Assembly (NCBI GenBank): GCA_947627625.1
Contig: CANQWR010000005.1
Location: 42,658-106,657 of the forward strand
Direction of reading: 5' to 3'
Source of the DNA: an uncultured Ruminococcus sp.
GTDB lineage: Bacteria; Bacillota; Clostridia; Oscillospirales; Ruminococcaceae
Length of the DNA stretch: 64,000 nucleotides
Below, in pieces: positions 17,745 to 26,820 of the stretch. The translations under genes and the position numbers were made by a program. Each line of letters begins with the position of its first letter. Within the stretch, counting starts at the first letter, position 1. The notes under the pieces are model-generated. The model worked only from the letters and a program-made list of their open reading frames with translations, ran no database searches and was not told where the DNA came from.

Positions 17745-19682
17745 ATGGGTTCAACTCTCACTGAAAAGATCTTAAAGGCTCACCTTGTCGACGGTGAGTA
17801 TGTCAAAGGTCAGGAAATAGGCATAAAAATCGACCAGACTCTCACTCAGGACGCAACAGGTACTATGGCTTATCTCGAATTTGAGGCTATGGGCGTACCC
17901 CGTGTAAAGACAGAGCGTTCTGTCGCCTATATCGACCACAATACTCTACAGAGCGGTTTTGAAAACGCTGACGACCACAGATTTATAGGAAGCTGTGCCA
18001 AAAAACACGGTATTTACTTTTCACGCCCCGGCAACGGTATCTGCCATCAGGTTCACCTTGAAAGGTTCGGCATTCCCGGAAAAACTCTAATAGGTTCGGA
18101 CAGCCACACACCTACAGGCGGCGGAATAGGTATGATTGCCATAGGTGCAGGCGGTCTCGATGTCGCTGTAGCTATGGGAGGCGGTGCGTACTATATAACC
18201 TGTCCGAAAGTTGTAAAAATAAACCTCACAGGCAAACTCAATGCTTGGGTTTCCGCTAAGGACGTTATTCTTGAAGTCCTGAGAAGAATGTCCGTAAAGG
18301 GCGGTGTAGGAAAAGTAATAGAGTACACAGGTGAGGGCGTGAAGACTCTCTCAGTACCCGAAAGGGCTACCATTACAAATATGGGTGCGGAACTCGGTGC
18401 GACTACTTCTATTTTCCCGTCCGACGAAATCACAAGGCAGTTTCTCAAAGCTCAGAAGCGTGAGGAAGTCTGGACGGAGCTGTCTGCTGACGAAGATGCT
18501 GTATACGATGAGGAGATAAATATAAATCTCTCCGAACTTGTACCGCTCTCCGCCTGTCCGCACTCCCCCGACAACGTAAAGACTATATCCGAAATAGGAA
18601 AACTCAAAATAGACCAGGTGTGCATAGGTTCGTGTACAAACTCCTCTCTGCTCGATATGCTCAAAGTGGCACACATTCTCAAAGGCAAGACGGTACACCC
18701 CGATGTGTCACTCTCGATTGCACCCGGTTCAAAACAAGTTCTGAATATGCTTGCACAGAACGGTGCACTGTCTACACTTATAGAGGCTGGTGCAAGAATA
18801 CTCGAAAGTGCGTGCGGACCTTGCATAGGTATGGGACAGTCTCCAAACTCAAAGGGTATCTCTCTCCGTACGTTCAACAGAAACTTTGAGGGACGTTCAG
18901 GCACAAAGGACGGTCAGATTTACCTTGTTTCACCTGAAACCGCTGCTGTCTCGGCTCTCACAGGCTATCTCACAGACCCCCGTGAGCTTGGCGATATGCC
19001 CGAATTTAAGTTACCGAAAGAGTTCACAATAAACGACAACATGATTGTACCGCCTGCTCCCGTTGAGGAGATGGACAGCGTTGAAATTCTGAGAGGTCCG
19101 AATATCAAGCCATATCCGCAGACTTCTCCCCTGCTTGAGACTATTGACGCTCCTGTATCTCTCAAAGTGGGCGACAACATCACTACAGACCACATCATGC
19201 CCGCAGGTGCGAAAATACTCCCCCTCCGTTCAAACGTTCCGAAAATTTCACAGTTCTGCTTTGCGGTATGTGATGACAGTTTCCCGAAACGTGCGGAGAG
19301 ACTCGGCAAGAGTATTATTGTCGGAGGTTCAAACTACGGTCAGGGTTCGTCACGTGAACACGCTGCACTCGCTCCTCTCTATCTCGGAGTAAAAGCCGTA
19401 CTTGTAAAATCTTTTGCAAGAATCCACAGAGCTAACCTTATAAATGCAGGTATACTCCCCCTCACTTTTGTGAATGAGTCCGACTACGACAAAATAAACG
19501 AGGGCGATGAGCTTCTCCTTGCCGACATAAGAAAGGATATTCAGGACGGCAAAACACAGTTCACGGTACTCGACAAGACAAACGGCACTGAAATTCCCGT
19601 TCTGTGCGAACTGTCGGGACGTACAAAGGACATCATTCTTGCGGGCGGTCTCCTTGACTACACAAGAGAGAGTATGAAGTAA
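17745..19682 (+). CDS. acn: Aconitate hydratase
   Basis: The 645-residue enzyme interconverts citrate and isocitrate through a [4Fe-4S] cluster. Visible signatures are GSDSHTPTGGGIGMIAIGAGG, the cluster cysteines in CIGSCTNSS and ACGPCIGMGQSPNS, DNITTDHIMPAG in the swivelling domain and NYGQGSSREHAALAP. The length fits the shorter Clostridia-type aconitase rather than AcnB. AGGA lies eight bases before the ATG at 17745; an in-frame ATG at 17736 falls inside the binding site. With NADP-isocitrate dehydrogenase further on, it forms the oxidative arm to 2-oxoglutarate. Confidence 0.93.
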   Translation: MGSTLTEKILKAHLVDGEYVKGQEIGIKIDQTLTQDATGTMAYLEFEAMGVPRVKTERSVAYIDHNTLQSGFENADDHRFIGSCAKKHGIYFSRPGNGICHQVHLERFGIPGKTLIGSDSHTPTGGGIGMIAIGAGGLDVAVAMGGGAYYITCPKVVKINLTGKLNAWVSAKDVILEVLRRMSVKGGVGKVIEYTGEGVKTLSVPERATITNMGAELGATTSIFPSDEITRQFLKAQKREEVWTELSADEDAVYDEEININLSELVPLSACPHSPDNVKTISEIGKLKIDQVCIGSCTNSSLLDMLKVAHILKGKTVHPDVSLSIAPGSKQVLNMLAQNGALSTLIEAGARILESACGPCIGMGQSPNSKGISLRTFNRNFEGRSGTKDGQIYLVSPETAAVSALTGYLTDPRELGDMPEFKLPKEFTINDNMIVPPAPVEEMDSVEILRGPNIKPYPQTSPLLETIDAPVSLKVGDNITTDHIMPAGAKILPLRSNVPKISQFCFAVCDDSFPKRAERLGKSIIVGGSNYGQGSSREHAALAPLYLGVKAVLVKSFARIHRANLINAGILPLTFVNESDYDKINEGDELLLADIRKDIQDGKTQFTVLDKTNGTEIPVLCELSGRTKDIILAGGLLDYTRESMK

Positions 19683-19686
19683 AAAA

Positions 19687-19896
19687 GTGAACGAAACGGA
19701 ATTTATAAATTCTGTAAAATTTATGATTTTCCTGCTTGCTGTCACGCTGTCTTTCTGGGGACTTAATATCTTCAGACACATCAATTCGGGTAACTGGAGA
19801 GGTCTCCGAAAGACAGCCGACATAGCAGGGGCTTTGATACTCCTGATTGCTCTTGTCGGACTTGCCGTGCCTGTCGTGGCACTGAAAGGCAGGTGA
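19687..19896 (+). CDS. Small two-segment membrane protein, function unknown
   Basis: The GTG-started frame encodes 69 residues with two hydrophobic segments (about 11-28 and 47-65) joined by a polar, Arg-containing loop. It begins four bases after the aconitase stop and ends directly before the TraX-family start, so it is likely translated as part of that operon. I recognise no family. Confidence 0.55.
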   Translation: MNETEFINSVKFMIFLLAVTLSFWGLNIFRHINSGNWRGLRKTADIAGALILLIALVGLAVPVVALKGR

Positions 19897-20631
19897 TTGT
19901 TTATTAAAAATAATTCAAGAGGTCTTACAGCGTCCGAAATAAAATTTATAGCGATAGTCTGTATGCTTATAGACCACACAGCTTCGATGTTCGTCTATGC
20001 GAGCGAACAACCTTTGCTCTACGGCACTATGCGGTTTATAGGCAGAGTTACCGCACCCGTCATGTGCTTCTTTATCTCGGAGGGCTACCACTACACTCAC
20101 AATCTCAAAAAATACTTCCTGAGAATGGGCGTTTTTGCGGTCATATCGCACTTTGCATTTATGTACTCCCACCAAGGCAGTTTTTTTGCAATAGGCAAGG
20201 AGAGTGTCATAGCCACGCTGACGATGTGCCTGCTGTGTATACATATTTATAACGCTCCCAGAGTAAAAACTGCTCTCAAATTTCCTCTGATAGTCCTGAT
20301 AGCCTGTCTGTGCCAGTACTGCGACTGGGGAAGTCAGGCTGTTATTTTCACGATGTGCTTTGAGCTTGCAAGGGGCAACAGGAAAAATCAGATTATCGCC
20401 TACAGTATATCCGCACTCGCCTATGTGTTCCCAATTGTCCTCTCTATTGCCAGAGACACCGGTACTCCAAAGATAAATTTGTTTGTCCTCGGAGTTTTCC
20501 TCCCGTCACTCCTGCTTAGCCTTTACAACGGCGAAAAGGGCGGTGGAAAGTACAGCAAGTGGGTTTTCTACATTTTCTACCCCGCACACCTTATCATTCT
20601 GGGATTTATAAAATTCAAATACTGGAGTTGA
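19897..20631 (+). CDS. TraX-family integral membrane protein
   Basis: The 244-residue protein has about eight transmembrane segments and the TraX-like opening GLTASEIKFIAIVCMLIDHTA, followed by MRFIGRVTAPVMCFFISEGYHYT and a C-terminal FYIFYPAHLIILG motif. TraX was named for F-pilin N-acetylation, but chromosomal homologues in Firmicutes are thought to be membrane acyltransferase-like proteins of unknown substrate. Translation begins at TTG, abutting the previous stop, with GGCAGG just before it. Confidence 0.8.
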   Translation: MFIKNNSRGLTASEIKFIAIVCMLIDHTASMFVYASEQPLLYGTMRFIGRVTAPVMCFFISEGYHYTHNLKKYFLRMGVFAVISHFAFMYSHQGSFFAIGKESVIATLTMCLLCIHIYNAPRVKTALKFPLIVLIACLCQYCDWGSQAVIFTMCFELARGNRKNQIIAYSISALAYVFPIVLSIARDTGTPKINLFVLGVFLPSLLLSLYNGEKGGGKYSKWVFYIFYPAHLIILGFIKFKYWS

Positions 20632-20638
20632 TTGAAAA

Positions 20639-21058
20639 GTGTACGGGAAATTCAGAAAATACCGTCCGGGAAGCATTTACGGCGTGGAAATTTTTACGGC
20701 AGTCCTGTTTGCCACAGAGTGCATTATTAAAAATATTTTTTCGGACACATACAATATATTCAAAATTTTTGACAATTTCTACGAAAACCAAACCGCCTTG
20801 ACAGTTATGTCTGTCGCTGTCACACTGTTAACGGTCGGACTGCTCTGTCTGTGCAACTGTGTCGGCAAAAAAATTTTTACCGCAACGGAAAAGTTCTTTG
20901 AGAAAAAAATAAAAGAAAAACCGGTTATCAGTGAAGTTCCCGATGAAAATTTGATAAAAAGACAGGTCTCCGAAAAGGCTGAGAGAACAGAGTCCCTTAT
21001 ATTTCTCGGACTGTTGGTGCTTTTTGGTGTGTTGTGTACGCAATTTGAGCGAGTATAA
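20639..21058 (+). CDS. Uncharacterised membrane protein
   Basis: This 139-residue frame opens at GTG seven bases after the TraX stop. It has hydrophobic segments near 15-30, 52-74 and 119-134 with a charged region between the last two. No family is recognised. The start is uncertain because no strong ribosome binding site precedes it. Confidence 0.5.
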   Translation: MYGKFRKYRPGSIYGVEIFTAVLFATECIIKNIFSDTYNIFKIFDNFYENQTALTVMSVAVTLLTVGLLCLCNCVGKKIFTATEKFFEKKIKEKPVISEVPDENLIKRQVSEKAERTESLIFLGLLVLFGVLCTQFERV

Positions 21059-21084
21059 ATTTTTTTACAGGGAGTGCCAAAAAA

Positions 21085-21786
21085 ATGAACTATCTGAAAA
21101 TAAAATTCCAGAATGACACTTTTTTCAGAGAAAATAATTTCCCCGATATGAAGTCCGAAGTCTTTACGGCTTACAAACCGCTCGAAAAAGTCCAGAGAAA
21201 AAATTATTACTCTGTGCAGGAAAATATAGTCAAAAAAACTACCGTGCAGACGGTTCTGGAATGTCCGCAGGGAAAACGTGTAACCGCCCTGAATTTCGCA
21301 AACGCCATGTACGCAGGCGGTGCGTATGTCCTCGGCGGAAACGCTCAGGAGGAGAGCCTTTGCAGGGCTTCCATGCTGTACTACACTATTAAAACCTGCC
21401 GGGATTACTACACAAAAAACAGATTGCACGTCCTGCCCGACTACACAAACACGGCGATATGCTCGGAAAATGTCCCCGTAATCAGGGGCGATGACGGCAC
21501 TCTGCTTGAAAATCCCGTGAATTGCGATTTTATAACTATCCCCGCTGTCAACAGGAGATTTGCAAAATTTATGTTCTCGGGGAAAAATCTGGACAGAAAA
21601 ATGCGTTCCCGAATTGAAATGATTCTGAGTATCGCTCTGGAAAAAAATACCGATATACTCGTTCTCGGGGCGTTCGGCTGCGGAGTTTTCGGAAACAGCC
21701 GTGAAAAAGTTTTCGGGATTTTTGAGGAGCTTATAAATTACGGCGTACCCGACTTTGTGGAGGTAATTTTTGCCGTGCCCGACTGA
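21085..21786 (+). CDS. TIGR02452-type protein (bacterial PARG-like macrodomain)
   Basis: The 233-residue protein matches the microbial-type poly(ADP-ribose) glycohydrolase family: FANAMYAGGAYVLGGNAQEE carries the GG...QEE catalytic loop with the key Glu pair, and ITIPAVNRR and DILVLGAFGCGVFGN are the conserved ribose and phosphate binding segments. Members remove ADP-ribose or bind it; the substrate in this organism is unknown. The start ATG at 21085 follows CAGGGAG. It stands among small membrane protein genes that give no hint of its role. Confidence 0.85.
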   Translation: MNYLKIKFQNDTFFRENNFPDMKSEVFTAYKPLEKVQRKNYYSVQENIVKKTTVQTVLECPQGKRVTALNFANAMYAGGAYVLGGNAQEESLCRASMLYYTIKTCRDYYTKNRLHVLPDYTNTAICSENVPVIRGDDGTLLENPVNCDFITIPAVNRRFAKFMFSGKNLDRKMRSRIEMILSIALEKNTDILVLGAFGCGVFGNSREKVFGIFEELINYGVPDFVEVIFAVPD

Positions 21787-21790
21787 AAAA

Positions 21791-21826
21791 TTTTTATATA
21801 AATTTTTATATAAATTTTTATATAAT
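21791..21826. repeat. Three tandem copies of a 12-base AT repeat
   Basis: TTTTTATATAAA occurs three times in tandem, the last copy ending in T, directly after the PARG-like gene. It may simply be AT-rich spacer. Confidence 0.7.
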
Positions 21827-21854
21827 TTTTTTATAAAATATAAAAATATTTATC

Positions 21855-22220
21855 ATGAAAATCGTTGAAATTTTTAAGGATATTGTTCAGGATATGCTTG
21901 CCGTGGACGTTGAAAGGCAGAACAGAGACAGGGAACGGTTCGCAAAAAATCTGACCAACCGCAGGAACAGCGGTCCCGTCGGCTTTTACTATGTCATTTT
22001 TCCGCAAGTTGTCGGTTTTGTGGCAGGTCTCGCACTGACGAAAATTCTCGGCATGGGCGGCGATATGTACGTATTTTTCGGCGTTCTCTTTGCACTCCTC
22101 GGCGGTGTCTATAAAAGCGTTTCCTTTGACAAGATCGGTCTTATGCCTGCAATAGTGAGAAATATTATCATAACCCTGATGATTTTGGGTTTTGTTTTGA
22201 TTATAGTCAAGACAGGTTAG
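21855..22220 (+). CDS. Small membrane protein, function unknown
   Basis: The 121-residue product has a charged N-terminal 40 residues (FKDIVQDMLAVDVERQNRDRERF) and three hydrophobic segments (about 44-62, 70-85 and 98-118). The ATG at 21855 has no clear ribosome binding site. It lies between the PARG-like gene and icd. No family recognised. Confidence 0.55.
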   Translation: MKIVEIFKDIVQDMLAVDVERQNRDRERFAKNLTNRRNSGPVGFYYVIFPQVVGFVAGLALTKILGMGGDMYVFFGVLFALLGGVYKSVSFDKIGLMPAIVRNIIITLMILGFVLIIVKTG

Positions 22221-22277
22221 TAAAGTCTGTTTTGGGAGAAAAGAAGATGAGATATATTTTTAATGGAGGTCTTTACT

Positions 22278-23495
22278 ATGGAAAAGATTAAAATGAAAAC
22301 ACCGCTCGTTGAAATGGACGGCGATGAGATGACAAGAGTTCTCTGGAAGTGGATAAAAGAGACTCTCCTTGAACCCTATGTTGAACTCAATACGGAGTAC
22401 TACGACTTAGGTCTTGAATACCGTGAGGCTACAAAGGACAAGGTCACTTTCGATTCCGCTGAGGCTACAAAAAAATACGGTGTAGCCGTAAAGTGTGCGA
22501 CTATAACTCCGAACGCCGCAAGAATGCCCGAATACAATCTCACACAGATGTGGAAGTCCCCCAACGGCACTATAAGGGCTATTCTGGACGGCACTGTCTT
22601 CAGGACACCCATTATAGTAAAGGGCATTGAACCCTATATCCCCACCTGGACAAAGCCTATAACTATAGCCCGTCACGCTTACGGAGATGTCTACAAAAAC
22701 ACCGAAATGCGTGTTGAAAAGGGCAGCCGTGCGGAACTGGTCGTCACCGACAAAGACGGCAACGAGACAAGGGAGTTTATCCACTCCTTTAACGACTCGG
22801 ACGGAATTATCCAAGGTCTCCACAATGTGGACAGCAGTATAGCGGGTTTCGCAAGGGCTTGTCTCAACTACGGTCTCGACCTCAAACAGGACGTGTGGTT
22901 TGCGACAAAGGACACCATCTCAAAAAAATATGACCACAGATTCAAGGACATTTTTCAGGAGATATATGACAACGAGTACAAAGAAAAGTATGAAAAAGCC
23001 GGAATTGAGTACTTCTACACCCTCATAGACGACGCTGTTGCAAGAGTTATCCGCTCAAACGGCGGTTATATATGGGCTTGCAAGAACTATGACGGTGACG
23101 TTATGTCCGACATGGTTTCCACAGCTTACGGCAGTCTCGCTATGATGACTTCCGTGCTTGTCTCCCCCGACGGCATTTATGAGTACGAAGCTGCACACGG
23201 CACGGTACAGAGACACTATTACAAGTACCTCAAAGGCGAGGAGACTTCCACAAACTCCGTTGCCACTATCTTTGCGTGGAGCGGGGCACTCCGCAAGAGG
23301 GGCGAACTTGACGGCACTCCCGAACTCTGTGACTTTGCCGACAAACTCGAAAAAGCTACTATTCAGACCATTGAGGACGGCGTTATGACAGGCGACCTCT
23401 ATCTCATTTCAAAACTCGAAAACAAGAGAAAGGTGAACTCCAAAGAGTTTCTTGACGAGATAAAGACAAGACTTGACAAACTTGTGACGGAATAA
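22278..23495 (+). CDS. icd: NADP-dependent isocitrate dehydrogenase (dimeric, eukaryote-like type)
   Basis: The 405-residue enzyme oxidises isocitrate to 2-oxoglutarate and CO2. It shows the type II IDH features [57 protein letters not shown], the metal Asp residues in [14 protein letters not shown] and [10 protein letters not shown], and the cofactor region [13 protein letters not shown]. The His-Gly-Thr-Val-X-Arg-His pattern is typical of NADP specificity. I chose the ATG at 22278, eight bases after GGAGG. A strong terminator follows. Confidence 0.95.
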   Translation: MEKIKMKTPLVEMDGDEMTRVLWKWIKETLLEPYVELNTEYYDLGLEYREATKDKVTFDSAEATKKYGVAVKCATITPNAARMPEYNLTQMWKSPNGTIRAILDGTVFRTPIIVKGIEPYIPTWTKPITIARHAYGDVYKNTEMRVEKGSRAELVVTDKDGNETREFIHSFNDSDGIIQGLHNVDSSIAGFARACLNYGLDLKQDVWFATKDTISKKYDHRFKDIFQEIYDNEYKEKYEKAGIEYFYTLIDDAVARVIRSNGGYIWACKNYDGDVMSDMVSTAYGSLAMMTSVLVSPDGIYEYEAAHGTVQRHYYKYLKGEETSTNSVATIFAWSGALRKRGELDGTPELCDFADKLEKATIQTIEDGVMTGDLYLISKLENKRKVNSKEFLDEIKTRLDKLVTE

Positions 23496-23508
23496 TTTTT
23501 TACAAAAC

Positions 23509-23549
23509 AGCTCTGTACCGTGTACGGTCACACGGTGCGGAGCTTTTTT
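23509..23549 (+). terminator. Rho-independent terminator after icd
   Basis: AGCTCTGTACCGTG pairs with CACGGTGCGGAGCT through two G-U pairs and is followed by six T, beginning 14 bases after the stop codon. Confidence 0.9.
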
Positions 23550-23578
23550 CCGTAATCGGCACACACGGAGCGTTTATA

Positions 23579-23990
23579 ATGCCTTACGGCTTTGGACTGG
23601 GGGACGCTGTCCCCCAGACCCCCTGCCAAAGGGGCAAAGCCCCTTTGGAAACCCGTGATTATTTTTAGTTTTGTGACTATCCAAGTTTATGGGAGTCGAG
23701 AGTGTCTCCCCTGTGGGAATAATCATGGGGGGTTCGGGGGGCGGGGTTTGGGGTGTCCCCATTTTCAAATCACCCCCCGACGGGGGTTTGGGGGCAGAGT
23801 CCCCAGTGGGGGTTCAGGGGGCAAAGCCCCCTGCCCCTTATCGTTCTCCCTTAATCGTTTTACTTAATTGTTCTCTGTGTGGGAATAATCATGGGGGGTC
23901 TGGGGGGATACTTCCCCCCAGCGGGGGTTTGGGGGCAGAGCCCCCAATGGGGGTTCAGGGGGCAAAGCCCCCTGCCTCCTATCGTTCTAA
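23579..23990. repeat. Composite palindromic repeat region, locus 3
   Basis: Two full GC-rich hairpin arrays (about 23724-23847 and 23892-23986) follow a module with CCAAAGGGGCAAAGCCCCTTTGG (23625-23647) and the conserved TATTTTTAGTT...GACTATCCAAG stretch. Edges again read ATCGTTC. Nothing else is visible until the fumC promoter. Confidence 0.9.
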
Positions 23991-24103
23991 ATTAAAATAT
24001 TAAATTACCAAAATTGTCCAAAAAGAGAGCGGCGAACAGAGTTCCCCCACTCTCTTTTTTATTAAAAAAATTCTGCCAATAACGTGTTTTCTGCCCCGAA
24101 TGA

Positions 24104-24143
24104 TTGTGAAACACTTGACAAAGTTCTCAATGTATGATACAAT
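24104..24143 (+). promoter_or_regulatory. Promoter with Rex-like operator in front of fumC-hdr-flx-frd
   Basis: TTGACA (24115-24120) and TACAAT (24138-24143) are separated by 17 bases. TTGTGAA-ACAC-TTGACAA at 24104-24121 is an 18-bp dyad differing at one base from the Rex consensus TTGTGAAN4TTCACAA, and its right half overlaps the -35 box. Rex is a repressor released by NADH, so this placement would couple the operon to the NADH/NAD+ ratio. The match is seen; the regulator is inferred. Confidence 0.7.
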
Positions 24144-24195
24144 TATAAAAGCCGTCAATTGACATATCCGTAACAAAACGAAAGGAGTTTTTTAT

Positions 24196-25572
24196 ATGGA
24201 ATACCGCATTGAACATGACTCTATGGGAGAGGTAAAAGTCCCCGCCGACAAATATTGGGCGGCTCAGACTCAGAGAAGTCACCAAAATTTCCCCATAGGT
24301 GTCGGAATAGAGACTATGCCCCGTGAGATTACTCACGCTTTCGGCATACTTAAAAAGGCTGCTGCAATCACAAATAACAGGCTCAAACCCGAAAAACTCA
24401 CGGACAGAAAACTCTCCGCAATTTCTAAGGCTTGTGACGAAGTTATAAGCGGTCGTCTCAATGAACACTTTCCGCTTGTCGTATGGCAGACGGGAAGCGG
24501 TACGCAGTCAAATATGAACGCAAACGAGGTCATTGCAAACAGGGGAAACGAAATTGCAGGGGAGAAAATTCTCCACCCGAATGACGATATAAATATGAGT
24601 CAGTCCTCAAACGACACTTTCCCGACTGCTATGCACATAGCGTCCGTAATCGCCATGGAGGACAGAGTTATTCCCGCAATAGACACTCTTGTTGAAACTT
24701 TTAAGAGACTTGAATCCGAAAACGATGATGTTGTAAAGAGTGGCAGAACTCATCTTCAGGACGCTACTCCTATTAAATTTTCTCAGGAAATAAGCGGTTG
24801 GAGGGCTTCTCTTGAAAGAGACAGGGAGATGATTATAAAAGCCTGCGACAGTCTCAAAGAACTCGCTCTCGGCGGTACTGCTGTGGGAACAGGTCTTAAC
24901 GCTCCTGCCGGATTTGCGGAGGGCGTTGCGGAAGTCATAAGCGAACTGACAGGAAAAAAATTTGTGACCGCTCCGAATAAATTTCACTCCCTCACTTCAA
25001 AAGACGAAATAGTCTTTGCACACGGTGCGTTAAAGGCTCTTGCTTGCGATATGATGAAAATTGCAAATGATGTGAGATGGCTTGCATCGGGTCCCCGTGA
25101 CGGTCTTGGCGAGATAACTATCCCCGAAAACGAACCCGGTTCTTCAATAATGCCCGGAAAGGTGAACCCGACACAGTGCGAACAGGTTACAATGGTTGCG
25201 GTTCAGGTTATGGGAAACGATGTAGCTGTGGGAATGTCCGCATCACAGGGAAATTTTGAACTCAATGTTTTCATGCCTGTATGTGCGTACAATTTCCTGC
25301 AATCGGCAAGACTTCTCTCCGAATCAATTATTTCTTTCAACAACAACTGTGCTGTCGGAATAAAAGCCAACAGGGACAAAATGCACCACAATCTTCACAA
25401 CTCCCTCATGCTTGTGACTGCCCTCAACCCCTACATAGGTTACGAAAATGCCGCAAAGACCGCAAAAAAGGCTTTCAAGGAGAATATCTCCCTCAAAGAG
25501 GCTTGTGTACAGCTCGGATTCCTCACGGAGGAGAAGTTTGACGAAGTTTTCCACCCCGAACAGATGGTCTGA
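24196..25572 (+). CDS. fumC: Fumarate hydratase class II
   Basis: The 458-residue, cluster-free fumarase converts malate to fumarate (or back). It shows WQTGSGTQSNMNANEV, the substrate loop SSNDTFPTAMH, GRTHLQDATPI and the superfamily signature GSSIMPGKVNP near residue 316. RBS AAAGGAG precedes the ATG. It is the first gene behind the Rex-like promoter and 44 bases ahead of hdrB, so in this context it likely supplies fumarate to the reductase encoded at the end of the same run. Confidence 0.95.
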   Translation: MEYRIEHDSMGEVKVPADKYWAAQTQRSHQNFPIGVGIETMPREITHAFGILKKAAAITNNRLKPEKLTDRKLSAISKACDEVISGRLNEHFPLVVWQTGSGTQSNMNANEVIANRGNEIAGEKILHPNDDINMSQSSNDTFPTAMHIASVIAMEDRVIPAIDTLVETFKRLESENDDVVKSGRTHLQDATPIKFSQEISGWRASLERDREMIIKACDSLKELALGGTAVGTGLNAPAGFAEGVAEVISELTGKKFVTAPNKFHSLTSKDEIVFAHGALKALACDMMKIANDVRWLASGPRDGLGEITIPENEPGSSIMPGKVNPTQCEQVTMVAVQVMGNDVAVGMSASQGNFELNVFMPVCAYNFLQSARLLSESIISFNNNCAVGIKANRDKMHHNLHNSLMLVTALNPYIGYENAAKTAKKAFKENISLKEACVQLGFLTEEKFDEVFHPEQMV

Positions 25573-25616
25573 AACGGGGAGAAGTTTACAACTTAACGAA
25601 AGGATCTTCTTATATA

Positions 25617-26417
25617 ATGAAAAATTTTACTTACTACCCCGGCTGTACACTTCGCACAAAGGCTAAGGAACTCGACCGCTGTGCAAGAGTATGTGCGGAA
25701 ATTCTGGGGATAAATCTCGAAGAACCTGCCGACTGGCAGTGTTGCGGAGGTGCTTACACGACTGCAAAGGACGAGATTGCTACAAAGCTCTCGGCTGTGA
25801 GGGTTCTGAACTCCGCAAAGGAGGCCGGAAATCCTCTTATAACGGTGTGTTCCGCCTGCCACAACGTGATAAAGCAGACTAATTATGATATTTCCCACGA
25901 TGACGAAATGTGCGGAAAAGTCAACAGGTATCTCGGACTTTCAGAAAATTACAGCGGTGAGACCATTGTCTACCACTATCTTGAAATGCTGAGAGATGTT
26001 ATAGGCTTTGAAAATCTCGCAAAACAGGTGAAAAAGCCGTTGAAAGGCGTAAAAATCGCTCCCTATTACGGCTGTCTGCTTCTGAGACCCAAAAAGGCTC
26101 TCGCTATGGACGACCCCGAAAATCCCTCTATAATGGAGAATTTTATAAAGGCTATAGGCGGTACTCCTGTTGTGTACGCCCAGAGAAACGAGTGTTGCGG
26201 TGCTTACACGATTTTTGAGGACAAAAATCAGGCTGTTGAGAGAAGTGCAAAAATTGCGGAATCCGCAAGGGAAATGGGTGCGGATATGATTATAACCGCC
26301 TGTCCGCTGTGTATGTATAATCTGAAAAAAAATTCGGGCTGTGACATTCCCGTGCGATATTTTACGGAAGTCCTCGCAGAAGCTCTCGGTGTTGAGGAGG
26401 TCGGCAATGAACAGTAA
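25617..26417 (+). CDS. hdrB: Heterodisulfide reductase subunit B-like protein (CCG domains)
   Basis: The 266-residue protein carries two cysteine-rich CCG domains (YYPGC...WQCCGG in the first half, YYGC...NECCGAY in the second). In HdrB of methanogens these hold the noncubane [4Fe-4S] clusters that split a disulfide. The bacterial partner disulfide is unknown. It overlaps hdrC by 11 bases and follows fumC, so it belongs to the operon. In methanogen thiol:fumarate reductase the same CCG domain is fused to the iron-sulfur subunit, which is relevant here because an FrdB-like protein without it is encoded at 32127. Confidence 0.88.
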   Translation: MKNFTYYPGCTLRTKAKELDRCARVCAEILGINLEEPADWQCCGGAYTTAKDEIATKLSAVRVLNSAKEAGNPLITVCSACHNVIKQTNYDISHDDEMCGKVNRYLGLSENYSGETIVYHYLEMLRDVIGFENLAKQVKKPLKGVKIAPYYGCLLLRPKKALAMDDPENPSIMENFIKAIGGTPVVYAQRNECCGAYTIFEDKNQAVERSAKIAESAREMGADMIITACPLCMYNLKKNSGCDIPVRYFTEVLAEALGVEEVGNEQ

Positions 26418-26799
26418 AAACGAAAATCTCAAAGAACAGGTCCTCCGTGCAAGCGGTGTGAACGTCCTGAAGTGCATGAGGTGCGGAAAGTGTTCGGGTA
26501 CTTGCCCTGCTTACGGTGAAATGGAGTACCACCCGCACCAGTTTGTCTACATGATCGAAAAGGGCGATATTGAAAAACTTATGAACTCGCCGTCAATATA
26601 CAGGTGTCTGACCTGCTTTGCGTGTGTGGACAGATGTCCGAGAGGTGTTGAACCTGCAAAGGCTGTTGAGGCTGTCAGGCTTATGGCTGTCAGGAAACAG
26701 GACGGAAACCGTCTCAAGCCTGAACAGATTCCCGATATGCTTGATGAGGATATGCCCCAGCAGGCTATAGTCACAGCTCTCAGAAAGTACAGAAAATAA
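26407..26799 (+). CDS. hdrC: Heterodisulfide reductase subunit C-like ferredoxin
   Basis: The 130-residue protein has two [4Fe-4S] motifs, CMRCGKCSGTCP and CLTCFACVDRCPRGVEP, the length and order of HdrC. It wires HdrB to HdrA. I chose the ATG at 26407, which follows GAGGAGGTC and overlaps the hdrB stop; a longer frame from 26341 lies inside hdrB. It precedes hdrA by 21 bases. Confidence 0.9.
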   Translation: MNSKNENLKEQVLRASGVNVLKCMRCGKCSGTCPAYGEMEYHPHQFVYMIEKGDIEKLMNSPSIYRCLTCFACVDRCPRGVEPAKAVEAVRLMAVRKQDGNRLKPEQIPDMLDEDMPQQAIVTALRKYRK

Positions 26800-26820
26800 G
26801 GGGAGGAGAGTTTTATACTT

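Noticed and set aside
23579..23990. CRISPR array
   Set aside because: The repeated units are themselves long palindromes of uneven length, without regular spacers or cas genes.
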